From the NCBI RefSeq assembly GCF_001426435.1, contig NZ_LMER01000019.1, positions 126,325-190,324 of the forward strand: 64,000 nucleotides of DNA. The letters are read 5' to 3'. Below the pieces are notes generated by a model that saw only the letters and a list, made by a program, of their open reading frames with translations, had not been told where the DNA came from and made no database searches. Positions 1-7,446 of this stretch are shown here, piece by piece; positions within the stretch are counted from its first letter, which is position 1, and the number at the start of each line of letters is the position of its first letter. This DNA comes from Angustibacter sp. Root456 (GTDB lineage Bacteria; Actinomycetota; Actinomycetes; Actinomycetales; Angustibacteraceae). The position numbers and the translations under genes were made by a program.

Positions 1-549
1 CAGCCCGGCCGCGGCGGACGTGCCGTCGACGACGACGAGCGGGCCGCCGTCCGCCGCACTCGTCGCGCCCGGCACCGGCTCTACCGGCACCCACACGCCC
101 GTGGACGTCTCGTTGTGCGGCCAGGCGTGGACGTCGACCCCGGCCTCGGCACGCGGCGCGGGCCGCGACCCCGGCGGGCTCTCGATCACGGTCGGATCGG
201 CGAGGAAGGGCGCGGCCCGAGTGGCGGCGGCGAACTTCGCCGAGAACTCGCCCAGCACGAGGTGCTGGGCCTTCTCGCGCACCAGGCACGAGGTGGCGAC
301 GTCCCAGAACAGCGTGGAGCCACCGTTGCCGAGCACCACCTCGTAGCCGTCGGGCAGGGCGAACAGCTCGGCCAGGCCGGCACGCAGCCGGTGCACGAGG
401 TCGCGCACCGGCTGCTGGCGGTGGGAGGTGCCGAGCAGGGTGCGCCCGGCGTCGGCGACGGCCTGGGCCTGCTGCGGGCGGACCTTGCTGGGCCCGGAGC
501 CGAAGCGGCCGTCGGACGGCAGGAGCTGCGGCGGGATCGTGATGCTCAC
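1..549 (-). CDS. serC: Phosphoserine aminotransferase, N-terminal part (cut by window edge)
   Basis: PLP-dependent transaminase that makes O-phosphoserine from 3-phosphohydroxypyruvate and glutamate, the second step of serine synthesis. Only the first 183 codons are inside the window, so the PLP lysine is not visible. The reading frame begins at GTG 549-547 and stays open to base 1. Recognisable blocks are DGRFGSGPSKVRP near the N-terminus, LLGTSHRQ, PDGYEVVLGNGGSTLFWD and GEFSAKFA, the pattern of the actinobacterial SerC subgroup (M. tuberculosis type). It starts 19 bp after the citA stop on the same strand, so the two are probably co-transcribed. No ATG alternative exists near the start. 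Confidence 0.93.
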   Translation of the reverse strand, partial: MSITIPPQLLPSDGRFGSGPSKVRPQQAQAVADAGRTLLGTSHRQQPVRDLVHRLRAGLAELFALPDGYEVVLGNGGSTLFWDVATSCLVREKAQHLVLGEFSAKFAAATRAAPFLADPTVIESPPGSRPAPRAEAGVDVHAWPHNETSTGVWVPVEPVPGATSAADGGPLVVVDGTSAAAGL

Positions 550-568
550 CCGCGCAGTCTCCCGCACG

Positions 569-1687
569 TCAGCGCTGGCCGAGCGAGTCCGTCCACCCCG
601 TGACGTCGTGCGCGGTACGCGGCCCGTGGCCGACGTAGCGGGCCGAGGGCCGGATCAGGCGGCCGGTGCGCTTCTGCTCGAGCACGTGCGCCGACCAGCC
701 GGCCGTGCGGGCGCAGGTGAACATCGGCGTGAACATGCTCGCCGGCACCTCGGCGAAGTCGAGGATCACGGCAGCCCAGAACTCGACGTTCGTGGCCAGC
801 ACGCGGTCGGGACGGCGGGCGTGCAGCTCCTCGAGGGCGGCCTTCTCGAGCGCCGCGGCGACCTCGAAGCGGGGCGCGCCCAGCCGCTCGGCGGTGGAGC
901 GCAGCACGCGGGCGCGCGGGTCCTCGGCGCGGTAGACGCGGTGGCCGAAGCCCATGAGCCGCTCGCCGCGGTCGAGCACGCCGCGCACGTAGGCGCCGGC
1001 GTCGCCGGTCTGCTCGACCCCCTCGATCATGTGCAGCACGCGCGAGGGCGCCCCACCGTGCAGCGGGCCGCTCATCGCGCCCACCGCGCCGCTGAGGCAG
1101 GCGGCGACGTCCGCGCCCGTCGAGGCGATCACGCGGGCGGTGAAGGTGGAGGCGTTCATGCCGTGCTCGGCGGCGGACACCCAGTAGGCGTCGACGGCCT
1201 CGACGTGGCGCGGGTCGGGCTCGCCGCGCCAGCGGATCATGAAGCGCTCGACGATGGTCTGCGCCTTGTCGACCTCGCGCTGCGGCACCATCGGCAGCTC
1301 CTGGCCGCGCGCGGACTGCGCGATGAACGACAGGGCCATCACCGAGGCGCGGGCGAGGTCCTCGCGCGCCTGGTCGGCGTCGATGTCGAGCAGCGGCCGG
1401 AAGCCCCAGATCGGCGCCAGCTGGGCCAGCGCGCTCTGGACGTCGACACGGACGTCGCCGGTGTGCACCGGCAGCGGGAACGGCTCGGCCGGGGGCAGGC
1501 CGGGGTTGAACTCGTCGTCGACGAGAAGCCCCCAGACGTTGCCGAAGGAGACGTGGCCCACCAGGTCGGTGATGTCGACACCCCGGTAGCGCAGCGAGCC
1601 GCCTTCCTTGTCGGGCTCGGCGATCTGGGTCTCGAAGGCGATGACGCCCTCCAAGCCGGGCCGGAAGGTCGTGTCAGCGTCGGTCAT
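569..1687 (-). CDS. citA: Citrate synthase 2 (CitA type)
   Basis: Condenses acetyl-CoA with oxaloacetate to citrate. 372 residues from ATG 1687, the usual length of the short actinobacterial citrate synthase 2. Active-site histidines are His210 in GPLHGGAP and His249 in GFGHRVYR. The third catalytic residue, Asp in most citrate synthases (NVDF), is Glu302 in NVEFWAA; from memory this is normal for CitA-type proteins, so it is a subgroup mark and not a defect. The C-terminus reads AHVLEQKRTGRLIRPSA. It is divergent from pdxH with 81 bp between the start codons, and serC follows 19 bp downstream. Confidence 0.95.
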   Translation of the reverse strand: MTDADTTFRPGLEGVIAFETQIAEPDKEGGSLRYRGVDITDLVGHVSFGNVWGLLVDDEFNPGLPPAEPFPLPVHTGDVRVDVQSALAQLAPIWGFRPLLDIDADQAREDLARASVMALSFIAQSARGQELPMVPQREVDKAQTIVERFMIRWRGEPDPRHVEAVDAYWVSAAEHGMNASTFTARVIASTGADVAACLSGAVGAMSGPLHGGAPSRVLHMIEGVEQTGDAGAYVRGVLDRGERLMGFGHRVYRAEDPRARVLRSTAERLGAPRFEVAAALEKAALEELHARRPDRVLATNVEFWAAVILDFAEVPASMFTPMFTCARTAGWSAHVLEQKRTGRLIRPSARYVGHGPRTAHDVTGWTDSLGQR

Positions 1688-1755
1688 GACGCTCCTCTCT
1701 CGTCGTCGAGTCGCCCGCCATTGTGCACGCACCCACGAACCCGCCAGCGGGGGCC

Positions 1756-1761
1756 TAGGCT
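1756..1761 (+). promoter_or_regulatory. -10 box for a leaderless pdxH transcript
   Basis: TAGGCT lies 7 nt before the GTG start of pdxH. An actinobacterial sigma-70 -10 (TANNNT) at this distance puts the transcription start on the start codon itself, so the mRNA would have no leader. This also supports GTG 1769 over the downstream ATG 1829, which has no Shine-Dalgarno. Confidence 0.6.
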
Positions 1762-1768
1762 CGGCGGC

Positions 1769-2488
1769 GTGAGCGAGCAGCGGCCCGTCGACTCGGTGGT
1801 CAAGCCCGTGGTCGACCCCACGGCACGGATGGACTACTCCGGTGACCTCATCGGCGATCTTGATGAGGCCGGCGGCCCCGGCGCGCCGCTCAGCTGGATC
1901 GAGCGGTGGTACGCCGACGCGCAGGCGGACCCGCGCGTCGCCGAGCCGGGCGCGATGGTCGTCGCCACCGTCGACGCCGACGGGCTGCCCGACGCGCGCA
2001 GCGTCCTGCTCAAGGGCCTGTCGCCGGACGGCCTCACCTTCTACACCAACACGCGGTCGGCGAAGGGTCACCAGCTCGCGCACCAGCCGTACGCGGCCCT
2101 CGTGCTGCTGTGGCACCCCATGTTCCGCCAGGTCCGGGTGCGCGGGCCGGTGACGCCGACGTCCGCCGAGGACGCCGCGGCGTACTTCGCCGCCCGTCCG
2201 CGCGGCTCGCAGGTGGCCACGCGGGCCTCGCGGCAGTCGCAGCCGATCGGCTCGCGCGCCGAGCTCGAGGCCAAGGTGGCGGCCGAGGAGGCGCGCTGGC
2301 CCGACACCGGCTCGCCGGACGACGTCCCCGCGCCGTCGACGTGGGGCGGCTACCTCGTGCGCCCGGACGTCGTCGAGCTGTGGGTCGGTCAGCGCTCGCG
2401 GCTGCACGACCGGCTGGTCTTCCGGCGGGCCGGCGACGGCGGCCTGGACGACGCGTCGTCCTGGCGCACGGAGCGCCTGCAGCCGTAG
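1769..2488 (+). CDS. pdxH: Pyridoxine/pyridoxamine 5'-phosphate oxidase
   Basis: FMN-dependent oxidase that makes pyridoxal 5'-phosphate, the cofactor of the neighbouring SerC. 239 residues from GTG 1769, slightly longer than the family because of a 20-residue lead. Typical blocks are SWIERWYADA, DARSVLLKGLSPDGLTFYTN, WHPMFRQVRVRG, SRQSQPIGSR and the C-terminal VELWVGQRSRLHDR with a final ERLQP. An in-frame ATG at 1829 would give the more usual 219 residues, but it lacks an SD, while GTG 1769 has a well placed -10 for leaderless initiation. It is divergent from citA; the large regulator gene follows after 27 bp. Confidence 0.95.
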   Translation: MSEQRPVDSVVKPVVDPTARMDYSGDLIGDLDEAGGPGAPLSWIERWYADAQADPRVAEPGAMVVATVDADGLPDARSVLLKGLSPDGLTFYTNTRSAKGHQLAHQPYAALVLLWHPMFRQVRVRGPVTPTSAEDAAAYFAARPRGSQVATRASRQSQPIGSRAELEAKVAAEEARWPDTGSPDDVPAPSTWGGYLVRPDVVELWVGQRSRLHDRLVFRRAGDGGLDDASSWRTERLQP

Positions 2489-2515
2489 GAGACCCAGAGG
2501 AGCGGGAGGTGCGCG

Positions 2516-5500
2516 GTGCTCGACGTCGTCCTGCTGGGCGGTCAGCGGATCGACCGCGGTGCCCCGGGCACTGAGGAGGCTCTGGCGACCCGCACCGCGC
2601 TGCTGCTGGCCTACCTCGCGCTGCACGGTGGCGCGCCGCAGCCGCGCACGCACCTCGCGGCGCTGTTCTGGCCCGACTCCGAAGAGGCCCAGGCGCGCAC
2701 GAACCTGCGCCGAGAGCTGCACCACCTGCGCGCCGTCCTGGGCGACGACGAGTCCCTCGTCGCCGGACCCACGGCCCTGTGCTGGCGCGACCGTCCCACC
2801 TGCCGGGTCGACGTCCGGGTGCTGCTGGGCGAGGCGGCCGCGGCGGCGCGCGCCAGCCGTGACGGAGACCGTGACGGGCTCGTGCGGCACGCCGACCTGG
2901 CCCTCGCGGCGTACGCCGGGCCGCTGCTGCCCGGAGCCCTCGACGACTGGGTGCTGGCCGAGCGAGAGGCGCTGCAGCGCCAGTGCGTCGACCTGTGCGA
3001 CCTGTTGGCGCAGACGCACGCCCAGGTGGGCGACCTGGCGCGGGCCCTTCCGCTCGCCCGCAGGCGGGTGCAGCTCGAGCCGCTCGAGGAGGGCGGCTAC
3101 CTGCAGCTGATCCAGCTGCAGGCCGCGGCCGGCGACCGGTCGGCTGCGCTGGCGACGTACCACCGGTGCGTGTCGGTGCTCGAGCGTGAGCTCGGGATCG
3201 GTCCGGGGTCGGCGGTCGTGGCCGCGGCTGCGGCGCTGCACCGCGAGCGGCCCGGGGGCACGCAGAGCACCGCGCAGCGGCCGCAGGGACGACGCCCGTC
3301 GGTCGCCGAGGCTCCGCTCGTGGGCCGGGCCGAGCAGGTGCGCCAGCTCGGGCAGCGCTGGGACGACGCCCGCCACCGTCCCGGCGCCGTCACCGTCATC
3401 AGCGGCGAGGCAGGCGTCGGCAAGACCCGGCTGGCGCTCGAGGTGGCTCGCCGCGTCCGCGACGGCGGCGGTGCCGTGGCCGTGGCGAGGTGCTTCGCCC
3501 GGTCGGGGCGTCCGCCGCTGGCGCCGGTGGCCGAGTGGCTGGCCGCCCCCGACCTGCGGGCGGCGCTCTCGTCGGCGGACGTGGCGGCGCGGCGTGAGGT
3601 CGCCCGGCTGGTCCCCCCGGACCCCGAAGGTCTGGGCGAGCTTGCCTCGCAGGACGTCGACACGCTCTCGGCCGGCGTCCTCGGCCGCGGCGAGGGGTGG
3701 CGCCGCCGCCGGTTCTACGACGGGCTGGCCCAGGTCGTCCTCGGCGCCGGGCGCCCCACGCTGCTGGTGCTCGAGGACCTGCAGTGGTGCGACGTCGAGA
3801 CCCTCAGCTGGCTCACGTTCCTGGTGCAGCGGGCCGCCCGCACACCCGGCCTGGCGCTGCACCTGCTCGTCACCGTGCGGCCGCGCGAGCTGGCCGGCCA
3901 GGGCGAGCACTCGGCGTGGGTCGCGGAGCTGCGGGCCGACGGCAGCGCGGAGGTCGTCGACCTCGCACCCCTGGACGTGCCGCAGGTGGCCCGGCTGGGC
4001 AGCCACCTGACCGGTCGCGAGCTGACGGCGAGCCAGGCCGCGGAGCTGCACGCCGCCACCGGCGGCTTCCCCCTCCACGTCGTCGAGGCCGCGCGGTCGG
4101 GGGTCGGTGGGCCGCCGATGCCCCGGCCGCGCACCGCGTCCGATCCCGGCCGGGACGCTTTGGGCGGCGTCCTGCGCCGCCGACTCGGTGAGGCCTCCGC
4201 CGTCGCCCGCGAGGTCGCGGGGCTGGCTGCGTGCGTGGGCCGAGACTTCGACCTCGAGCTCCTGATCGGTGCGAGCGACCACGAGGCCGACGTCGTCGTC
4301 GACGCGGTCGACGAGCTGTGGCACCGGCGGATCCTCGTCGAGATCGCCGGCGGATACGACTTCTCCCACGACCTGCTGCGTGAAGAGGCCTACGCGCTGG
4401 TGTCGCCGCCGCGACGGTGGCTGATGCACCGGCGCCTCGCGCAGAGCCTGGAGCTGGCGCACTCCGGGCGGCTGGACGACGTCGCCGTCCAGCTGGCCGA
4501 CCTGTACGAGCGGGGGAGCCGGCCGGAGCGAGCCATCGAGCACTACGTGACGGCGGCCCAGCGGTCGGTGGGGTTGATGGCGATGCGCGACGCCGTCGCC
4601 CACTACGGCAGCGCGCGGCGACTGCTGCGCACCCTCCCGGAGGGTCCGGTGCGCGACGCCCGCGAGCTCGACCTGCTCTTCGCCATGAGCGAGCCACTGA
4701 ACGTCGCGTACGGCTACGCCGCGCCGCCACTGGTCGAGAACTCCGAGCGGCTCGTCGAGCTCGCCGAGCGGCTCGGCCGGCGGCGCACGCTCATCGCCTC
4801 GGTGGTGGGCCTGTGGGGGTCACGGTTCGTGCAGGGACGGCACGGCGAAGCGCTGCGGCTCGCGACGTGGGCGGTCGACCTGGCCGAGGACGAGCCGGAT
4901 CTGGCGACCCAGGGTCGCTTCGCGCTGGGTGGCTCGGTGGCGACCGCCGGTCGGTCTCGGGAGGCGGTAGCCCATCTGGACCGCACGTGGGACGACGACC
5001 CCGACCTGGTCTCGACCGTCGTGGGGACGCGGCCACGGGTCCACGCGCGCGCCTGGTCGGCCCATCCCTGCTGGCTGCTCGGCGACACCGCCGGGGCGCT
5101 CGAGCGGCGCGACGACGCCGTGCGCGAGGCGCGGCGCGGAGGGCGGCCCTACGACGTGGTGGTGGCGCTCGCGTACGCCGCGGTCACCGACCAGCTGCTC
5201 GGCGACGTCGACCGGCTGACGGCCACGGCGAACGAGCTCACCGAGCTGTGCCGTCGCCACGAGGTCGCCTACTACCGCGAGTGGGCGCTCGTGACGGGCG
5301 GATGGGCGCGCGGCGGCCCTGAGGGCGTTGCGGCCATGGAGGACGCCATCCGCCGGCTGCAGCACCAGGGAGCCCTGGCCCGGATGCCCTTCTGGCTCTC
5401 GCTGCTCGCTGAAGGACGGGCGGGGGTCGGCGACGACGGTGGGGCTCGGGCGGCGCTCGACGCCGCTCAGGCCGCGGCCGCGTCGCGCCAGGAGCTGTGG

Positions 5501-5719
5501 TGGCTGCCGGAGGTGCTGCGCCGGCGCTCTGCGCTGCTGCCGGGTTCGCGGCCCGTCGAGGCGCTGCGCGAGGTCGAGCGCCTCGCCACGGCCCACGGGA
5601 GCCTGGCGGTGCTGCAGCGGTGCCGCGCCGACCTGGCGGCGCGCGGCGAGGGCCCGAACACCGGCCCGAACGCCGGCCCGAACGCCGATGCGAACGCTGA
5701 GGGAACGCTGCGTTCCTAG
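2516..5719 (+). CDS. SARP/BTAD-AAA transcriptional regulator (large ATP-dependent activator)
   Basis: 1067-residue regulator. The first ~90 residues form an OmpR-type winged helix as in SARP activators (FWPDSEEAQARTNLRRELHH). A bacterial transcriptional activator (BTAD) domain follows (about 95-240, ending YHRCVSVLERELG). Next is an AAA/NTPase module with Walker A GEAGVGKT at about 297-304 and Walker B LLVLEDLQW near 415, then an alpha-helical TPR-like region to the C-terminus. It ends with a short degenerate PNTGPNAGPNADANAE repeat. Start GTG 2516 has AGGAGCGGGAGG upstream. The final codons overlap a palindrome and a -10 box for the oxidase gene that follows, so that gene is a plausible target. 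No LuxR-type C-terminal HTH is seen. Confidence 0.88.
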   Translation: MLDVVLLGGQRIDRGAPGTEEALATRTALLLAYLALHGGAPQPRTHLAALFWPDSEEAQARTNLRRELHHLRAVLGDDESLVAGPTALCWRDRPTCRVDVRVLLGEAAAAARASRDGDRDGLVRHADLALAAYAGPLLPGALDDWVLAEREALQRQCVDLCDLLAQTHAQVGDLARALPLARRRVQLEPLEEGGYLQLIQLQAAAGDRSAALATYHRCVSVLERELGIGPGSAVVAAAAALHRERPGGTQSTAQRPQGRRPSVAEAPLVGRAEQVRQLGQRWDDARHRPGAVTVISGEAGVGKTRLALEVARRVRDGGGAVAVARCFARSGRPPLAPVAEWLAAPDLRAALSSADVAARREVARLVPPDPEGLGELASQDVDTLSAGVLGRGEGWRRRRFYDGLAQVVLGAGRPTLLVLEDLQWCDVETLSWLTFLVQRAARTPGLALHLLVTVRPRELAGQGEHSAWVAELRADGSAEVVDLAPLDVPQVARLGSHLTGRELTASQAAELHAATGGFPLHVVEAARSGVGGPPMPRPRTASDPGRDALGGVLRRRLGEASAVAREVAGLAACVGRDFDLELLIGASDHEADVVVDAVDELWHRRILVEIAGGYDFSHDLLREEAYALVSPPRRWLMHRRLAQSLELAHSGRLDDVAVQLADLYERGSRPERAIEHYVTAAQRSVGLMAMRDAVAHYGSARRLLRTLPEGPVRDARELDLLFAMSEPLNVAYGYAAPPLVENSERLVELAERLGRRRTLIASVVGLWGSRFVQGRHGEALRLATWAVDLAEDEPDLATQGRFALGGSVATAGRSREAVAHLDRTWDDDPDLVSTVVGTRPRVHARAWSAHPCWLLGDTAGALERRDDAVREARRGGRPYDVVVALAYAAVTDQLLGDVDRLTATANELTELCRRHEVAYYREWALVTGGWARGGPEGVAAMEDAIRRLQHQGALARMPFWLSLLAEGRAGVGDDGGARAALDAAQAAAASRQELWWLPEVLRRRSALLPGSRPVEALREVERLATAHGSLAVLQRCRADLAARGEGPNTGPNAGPNADANAEGTLRS

Positions 5720-5722
5720 CGT
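5702..5722 (+). promoter_or_regulatory. Palindrome plus -10 box upstream of the FAD oxidase gene
   Basis: GGAACGC-T-GCGTTCC (5702-5716) is a perfect 15-bp palindrome inside the last codons of the regulator gene. It abuts TAGCGT (5717-5722), a good -10, so the palindrome fills the spacer region where a repressor or activator would act. No clear -35 is visible. Confidence 0.45.
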
Positions 5723-5734
5723 CCTCGAGCGAAG

Positions 5735-5753
5735 CACCCGGACCCACCGGGTG
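5735..5753. repeat. Inverted repeat CACCCGG-N5-CCGGGTG
   Basis: Perfect 7-bp inverted repeat with a 5-nt centre. It lies just after the predicted transcription start and 18 bp before the ATG of the FAD oxidase. It may be an operator or an RNA hairpin next to the ribosome-binding site. Confidence 0.5.
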
Positions 5754-5770
5754 GACGCGGGAGGACCACC

Positions 5771-7219
5771 ATGAGCACTCACCCGACAGGTACCGTCGCG
5801 GCCGGCATCGGTCGTCAGCGAACCCCCGGCGAGGCCACTCAGGCGGTGCTGGACGACCTGGCCCAGCACCTCACCGGCGCGCTCGTGCGCCCCTCCGACG
5901 CGGGCTACGACGCGGCCCGGGCCGTGTACAACGCGATGATCGACCGGCGTCCGGCGGCCATCGCGCGCTGCGCCTCGGTCGAGGACGTCGTCGCGTGCGT
6001 GCGCTGCGCTCGTGACCACCACGACCTCGACCTGGCCGTGCGTGGTGGCGGCCACAACGCCGCCGGGCTCGGCGTGGCGGACGGCGCCCTCGTCGTCGAC
6101 CTCGCGGACCTGCGCGAGGTGACGGTGGACGCCGAGGCAGGTGTCGTGCACGTCGGCGGAGGGTGCACCTGGCACGACGTCGACGCCGCGACCTTCGAGG
6201 ACGGCATCGCGGTGCCGTGCGGGTTCCTGTCGAGCACCGGAGTCGGCGGTCTGACGCTGGGCGGCGGTGTCGGCTACCTGACGCGTCGCTTCGGGATGAC
6301 GGTCGACAACCTGCTCGCGGCGCAGGTGGTGCTGGCGGACGGGTCGGTCGTAACGGCCGACGCGCAGTCGCACCCGGACCTGTTCTGGGCGCTGCGCGGC
6401 GGCGGCGGCAACTTCGGCGTCGTCACGCGGTTCACGTTCCGCGCGCACGCGATCGGCGACCACGGCACGGTGGTGGGTGGGCCGGTGCTGTACGCGCTCG
6501 AGGACGCCGGCGACGTCCTGCGCTGGTACCGCGACCTGCTGCCGACGTTGCCCGAGGAGCTGAGCGGGTGGTTCGCCCTGCTCACGATCCCGCCGGCGCC
6601 GCCGTTCCCGGAGGAGCTGCACGGGCGCAAGGCCGCCGGCATCGTCTGGTGCTACACCGGCGACCCGGCGCGCGCCGACGAGGTGCTGGCGCCGGTGCGG
6701 GAGTTCGGCTCGCCGCTGCTGGTGGGCGTGCAGCCGATGCCGTTCCCCGCGCTGCAGAGCGCCTTCGACGCCCTCTACCCCGCGGGCCTGCAGTGGTACT
6801 GGCGCGCCGACGTCTACGAGCACGTCAGCGACGAGGCCGTCGCGGTCCACGAGCGGTACGGCGCCGAGCTCCCGACCGGGCACTCCACGATGCACCTGTA
6901 CCCGATCGACGGTGCGGCCACGCGCGTGGCGGCCGACGCGACGGCGTTCCCCTACCGCCGCGGCGGGTGGGCCGGGGTCATCGTCGGCGTCGACCCCGAC
7001 CCGGCGAACGCCCCAGCGATCACCAGCTGGGCGAAGGCGTACTGGGAGCAGCTTCACCCGACGTCCGCCGGGGGCGCCTACGTCAACTTCCTGCAGGACG
7101 AGGGGGCCGAGCGGGTGCGGGCGGCCTACGGGCCGAACTACGACCGGCTGCGGCAGGTCAAGCGGGCCTACGACCCGACGAACCTGTTCCACGTCAACCA
7201 GAACATCCCGCCCGCCTGA
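5771..7219 (+). CDS. FAD-linked oxidase, berberine-bridge-enzyme family
   Basis: 482 residues from ATG 5771, with GGGAGG just upstream. The N-terminal FAD_binding_4 domain carries RGGGHNAAG, whose His normally forms the 8-alpha covalent FAD link, then STGVGGLTLGGGVGYLTRRFG. The C-terminal BBE domain ends YDPTNLFHVNQNIPP. The segment VPCGFLSSTGVGG has no Cys at the usual second attachment position (GTCP-type motif), so I infer single covalent attachment. Substrates in this family range from sugars to aromatic and alkaloid-like compounds; nothing here fixes it. No signal peptide. It is probably controlled by the SARP-type gene in front and is transcribed from a -10 at 5717. Confidence 0.9.
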   Translation: MSTHPTGTVAAGIGRQRTPGEATQAVLDDLAQHLTGALVRPSDAGYDAARAVYNAMIDRRPAAIARCASVEDVVACVRCARDHHDLDLAVRGGGHNAAGLGVADGALVVDLADLREVTVDAEAGVVHVGGGCTWHDVDAATFEDGIAVPCGFLSSTGVGGLTLGGGVGYLTRRFGMTVDNLLAAQVVLADGSVVTADAQSHPDLFWALRGGGGNFGVVTRFTFRAHAIGDHGTVVGGPVLYALEDAGDVLRWYRDLLPTLPEELSGWFALLTIPPAPPFPEELHGRKAAGIVWCYTGDPARADEVLAPVREFGSPLLVGVQPMPFPALQSAFDALYPAGLQWYWRADVYEHVSDEAVAVHERYGAELPTGHSTMHLYPIDGAATRVAADATAFPYRRGGWAGVIVGVDPDPANAPAITSWAKAYWEQLHPTSAGGAYVNFLQDEGAERVRAAYGPNYDRLRQVKRAYDPTNLFHVNQNIPPA

Positions 7220-7223
7220 GTGA

Positions 7224-7291
7224 CCGGCAAATTCTTGGGAATTCGTACGCCTGGGGCGGGCCAGGCGTACGAATTCCGGGGATTTTGCCGG
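7224..7291. repeat. 68-nt near-perfect palindrome between the oxidase gene and edd
   Basis: Two 31-nt arms around a 6-nt centre (7255-7260). The inner 16 bp (7239-7254 with 7261-7276, starting GAATTCGTACG) and the outer 8 bp (CCGGCAAA 7224-7231 with 7284-7291) match perfectly. The 7-nt stretches between them are symmetric in length and partly pair through G-U. It starts 5 nt after the oxidase stop, so it could act as a terminator, but no T-tract follows. It is visibly more AT-rich than its surroundings. Confidence 0.85.
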
Positions 7292-7332
7292 AAGCGGCGG
7301 CGTCCGGATGGCGGGACTACGCCCGAGTAGGT

Positions 7333-7363
7333 TTGGCACCCCGATCACGGACCTCGATAGCGT
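7333..7363 (+). promoter_or_regulatory. Possible edd-eda promoter
   Basis: TTGGCA (7333-7338) and TAGCGT (7358-7363) are 19 bp apart; GATAGC (7356-7361) gives 17 bp. Spacing and boxes are only moderate. Confidence 0.35.
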
Positions 7364-7375
7364 GACCTGAGTCAC
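7362..7375. promoter_or_regulatory. Operator-like palindrome GTGAC-CTGA-GTCAC
   Basis: Perfect 5-bp arms around CTGA, overlapping the end of the -10 box and the expected transcription start of edd-eda. The position fits a repressor site for the Entner-Doudoroff genes; the regulator is unknown. Confidence 0.45.
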
Positions 7376-7446
7376 ACCCATCGCGGACGCCAGCGTCGTC
7401 GTCCGTGGCCCGCCGCATCTCGGCCGGCCACGACGACAGGAGCCTG

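Noticed and set aside
1688..4603. Long open frame on the minus strand extending upstream of citA, antisense to pdxH and the SARP regulator
   Set aside because: GC-rich third positions keep opposite frames open; the protein is Arg/Gly/His-rich without domains, and citA has a clear internal start at 1687.
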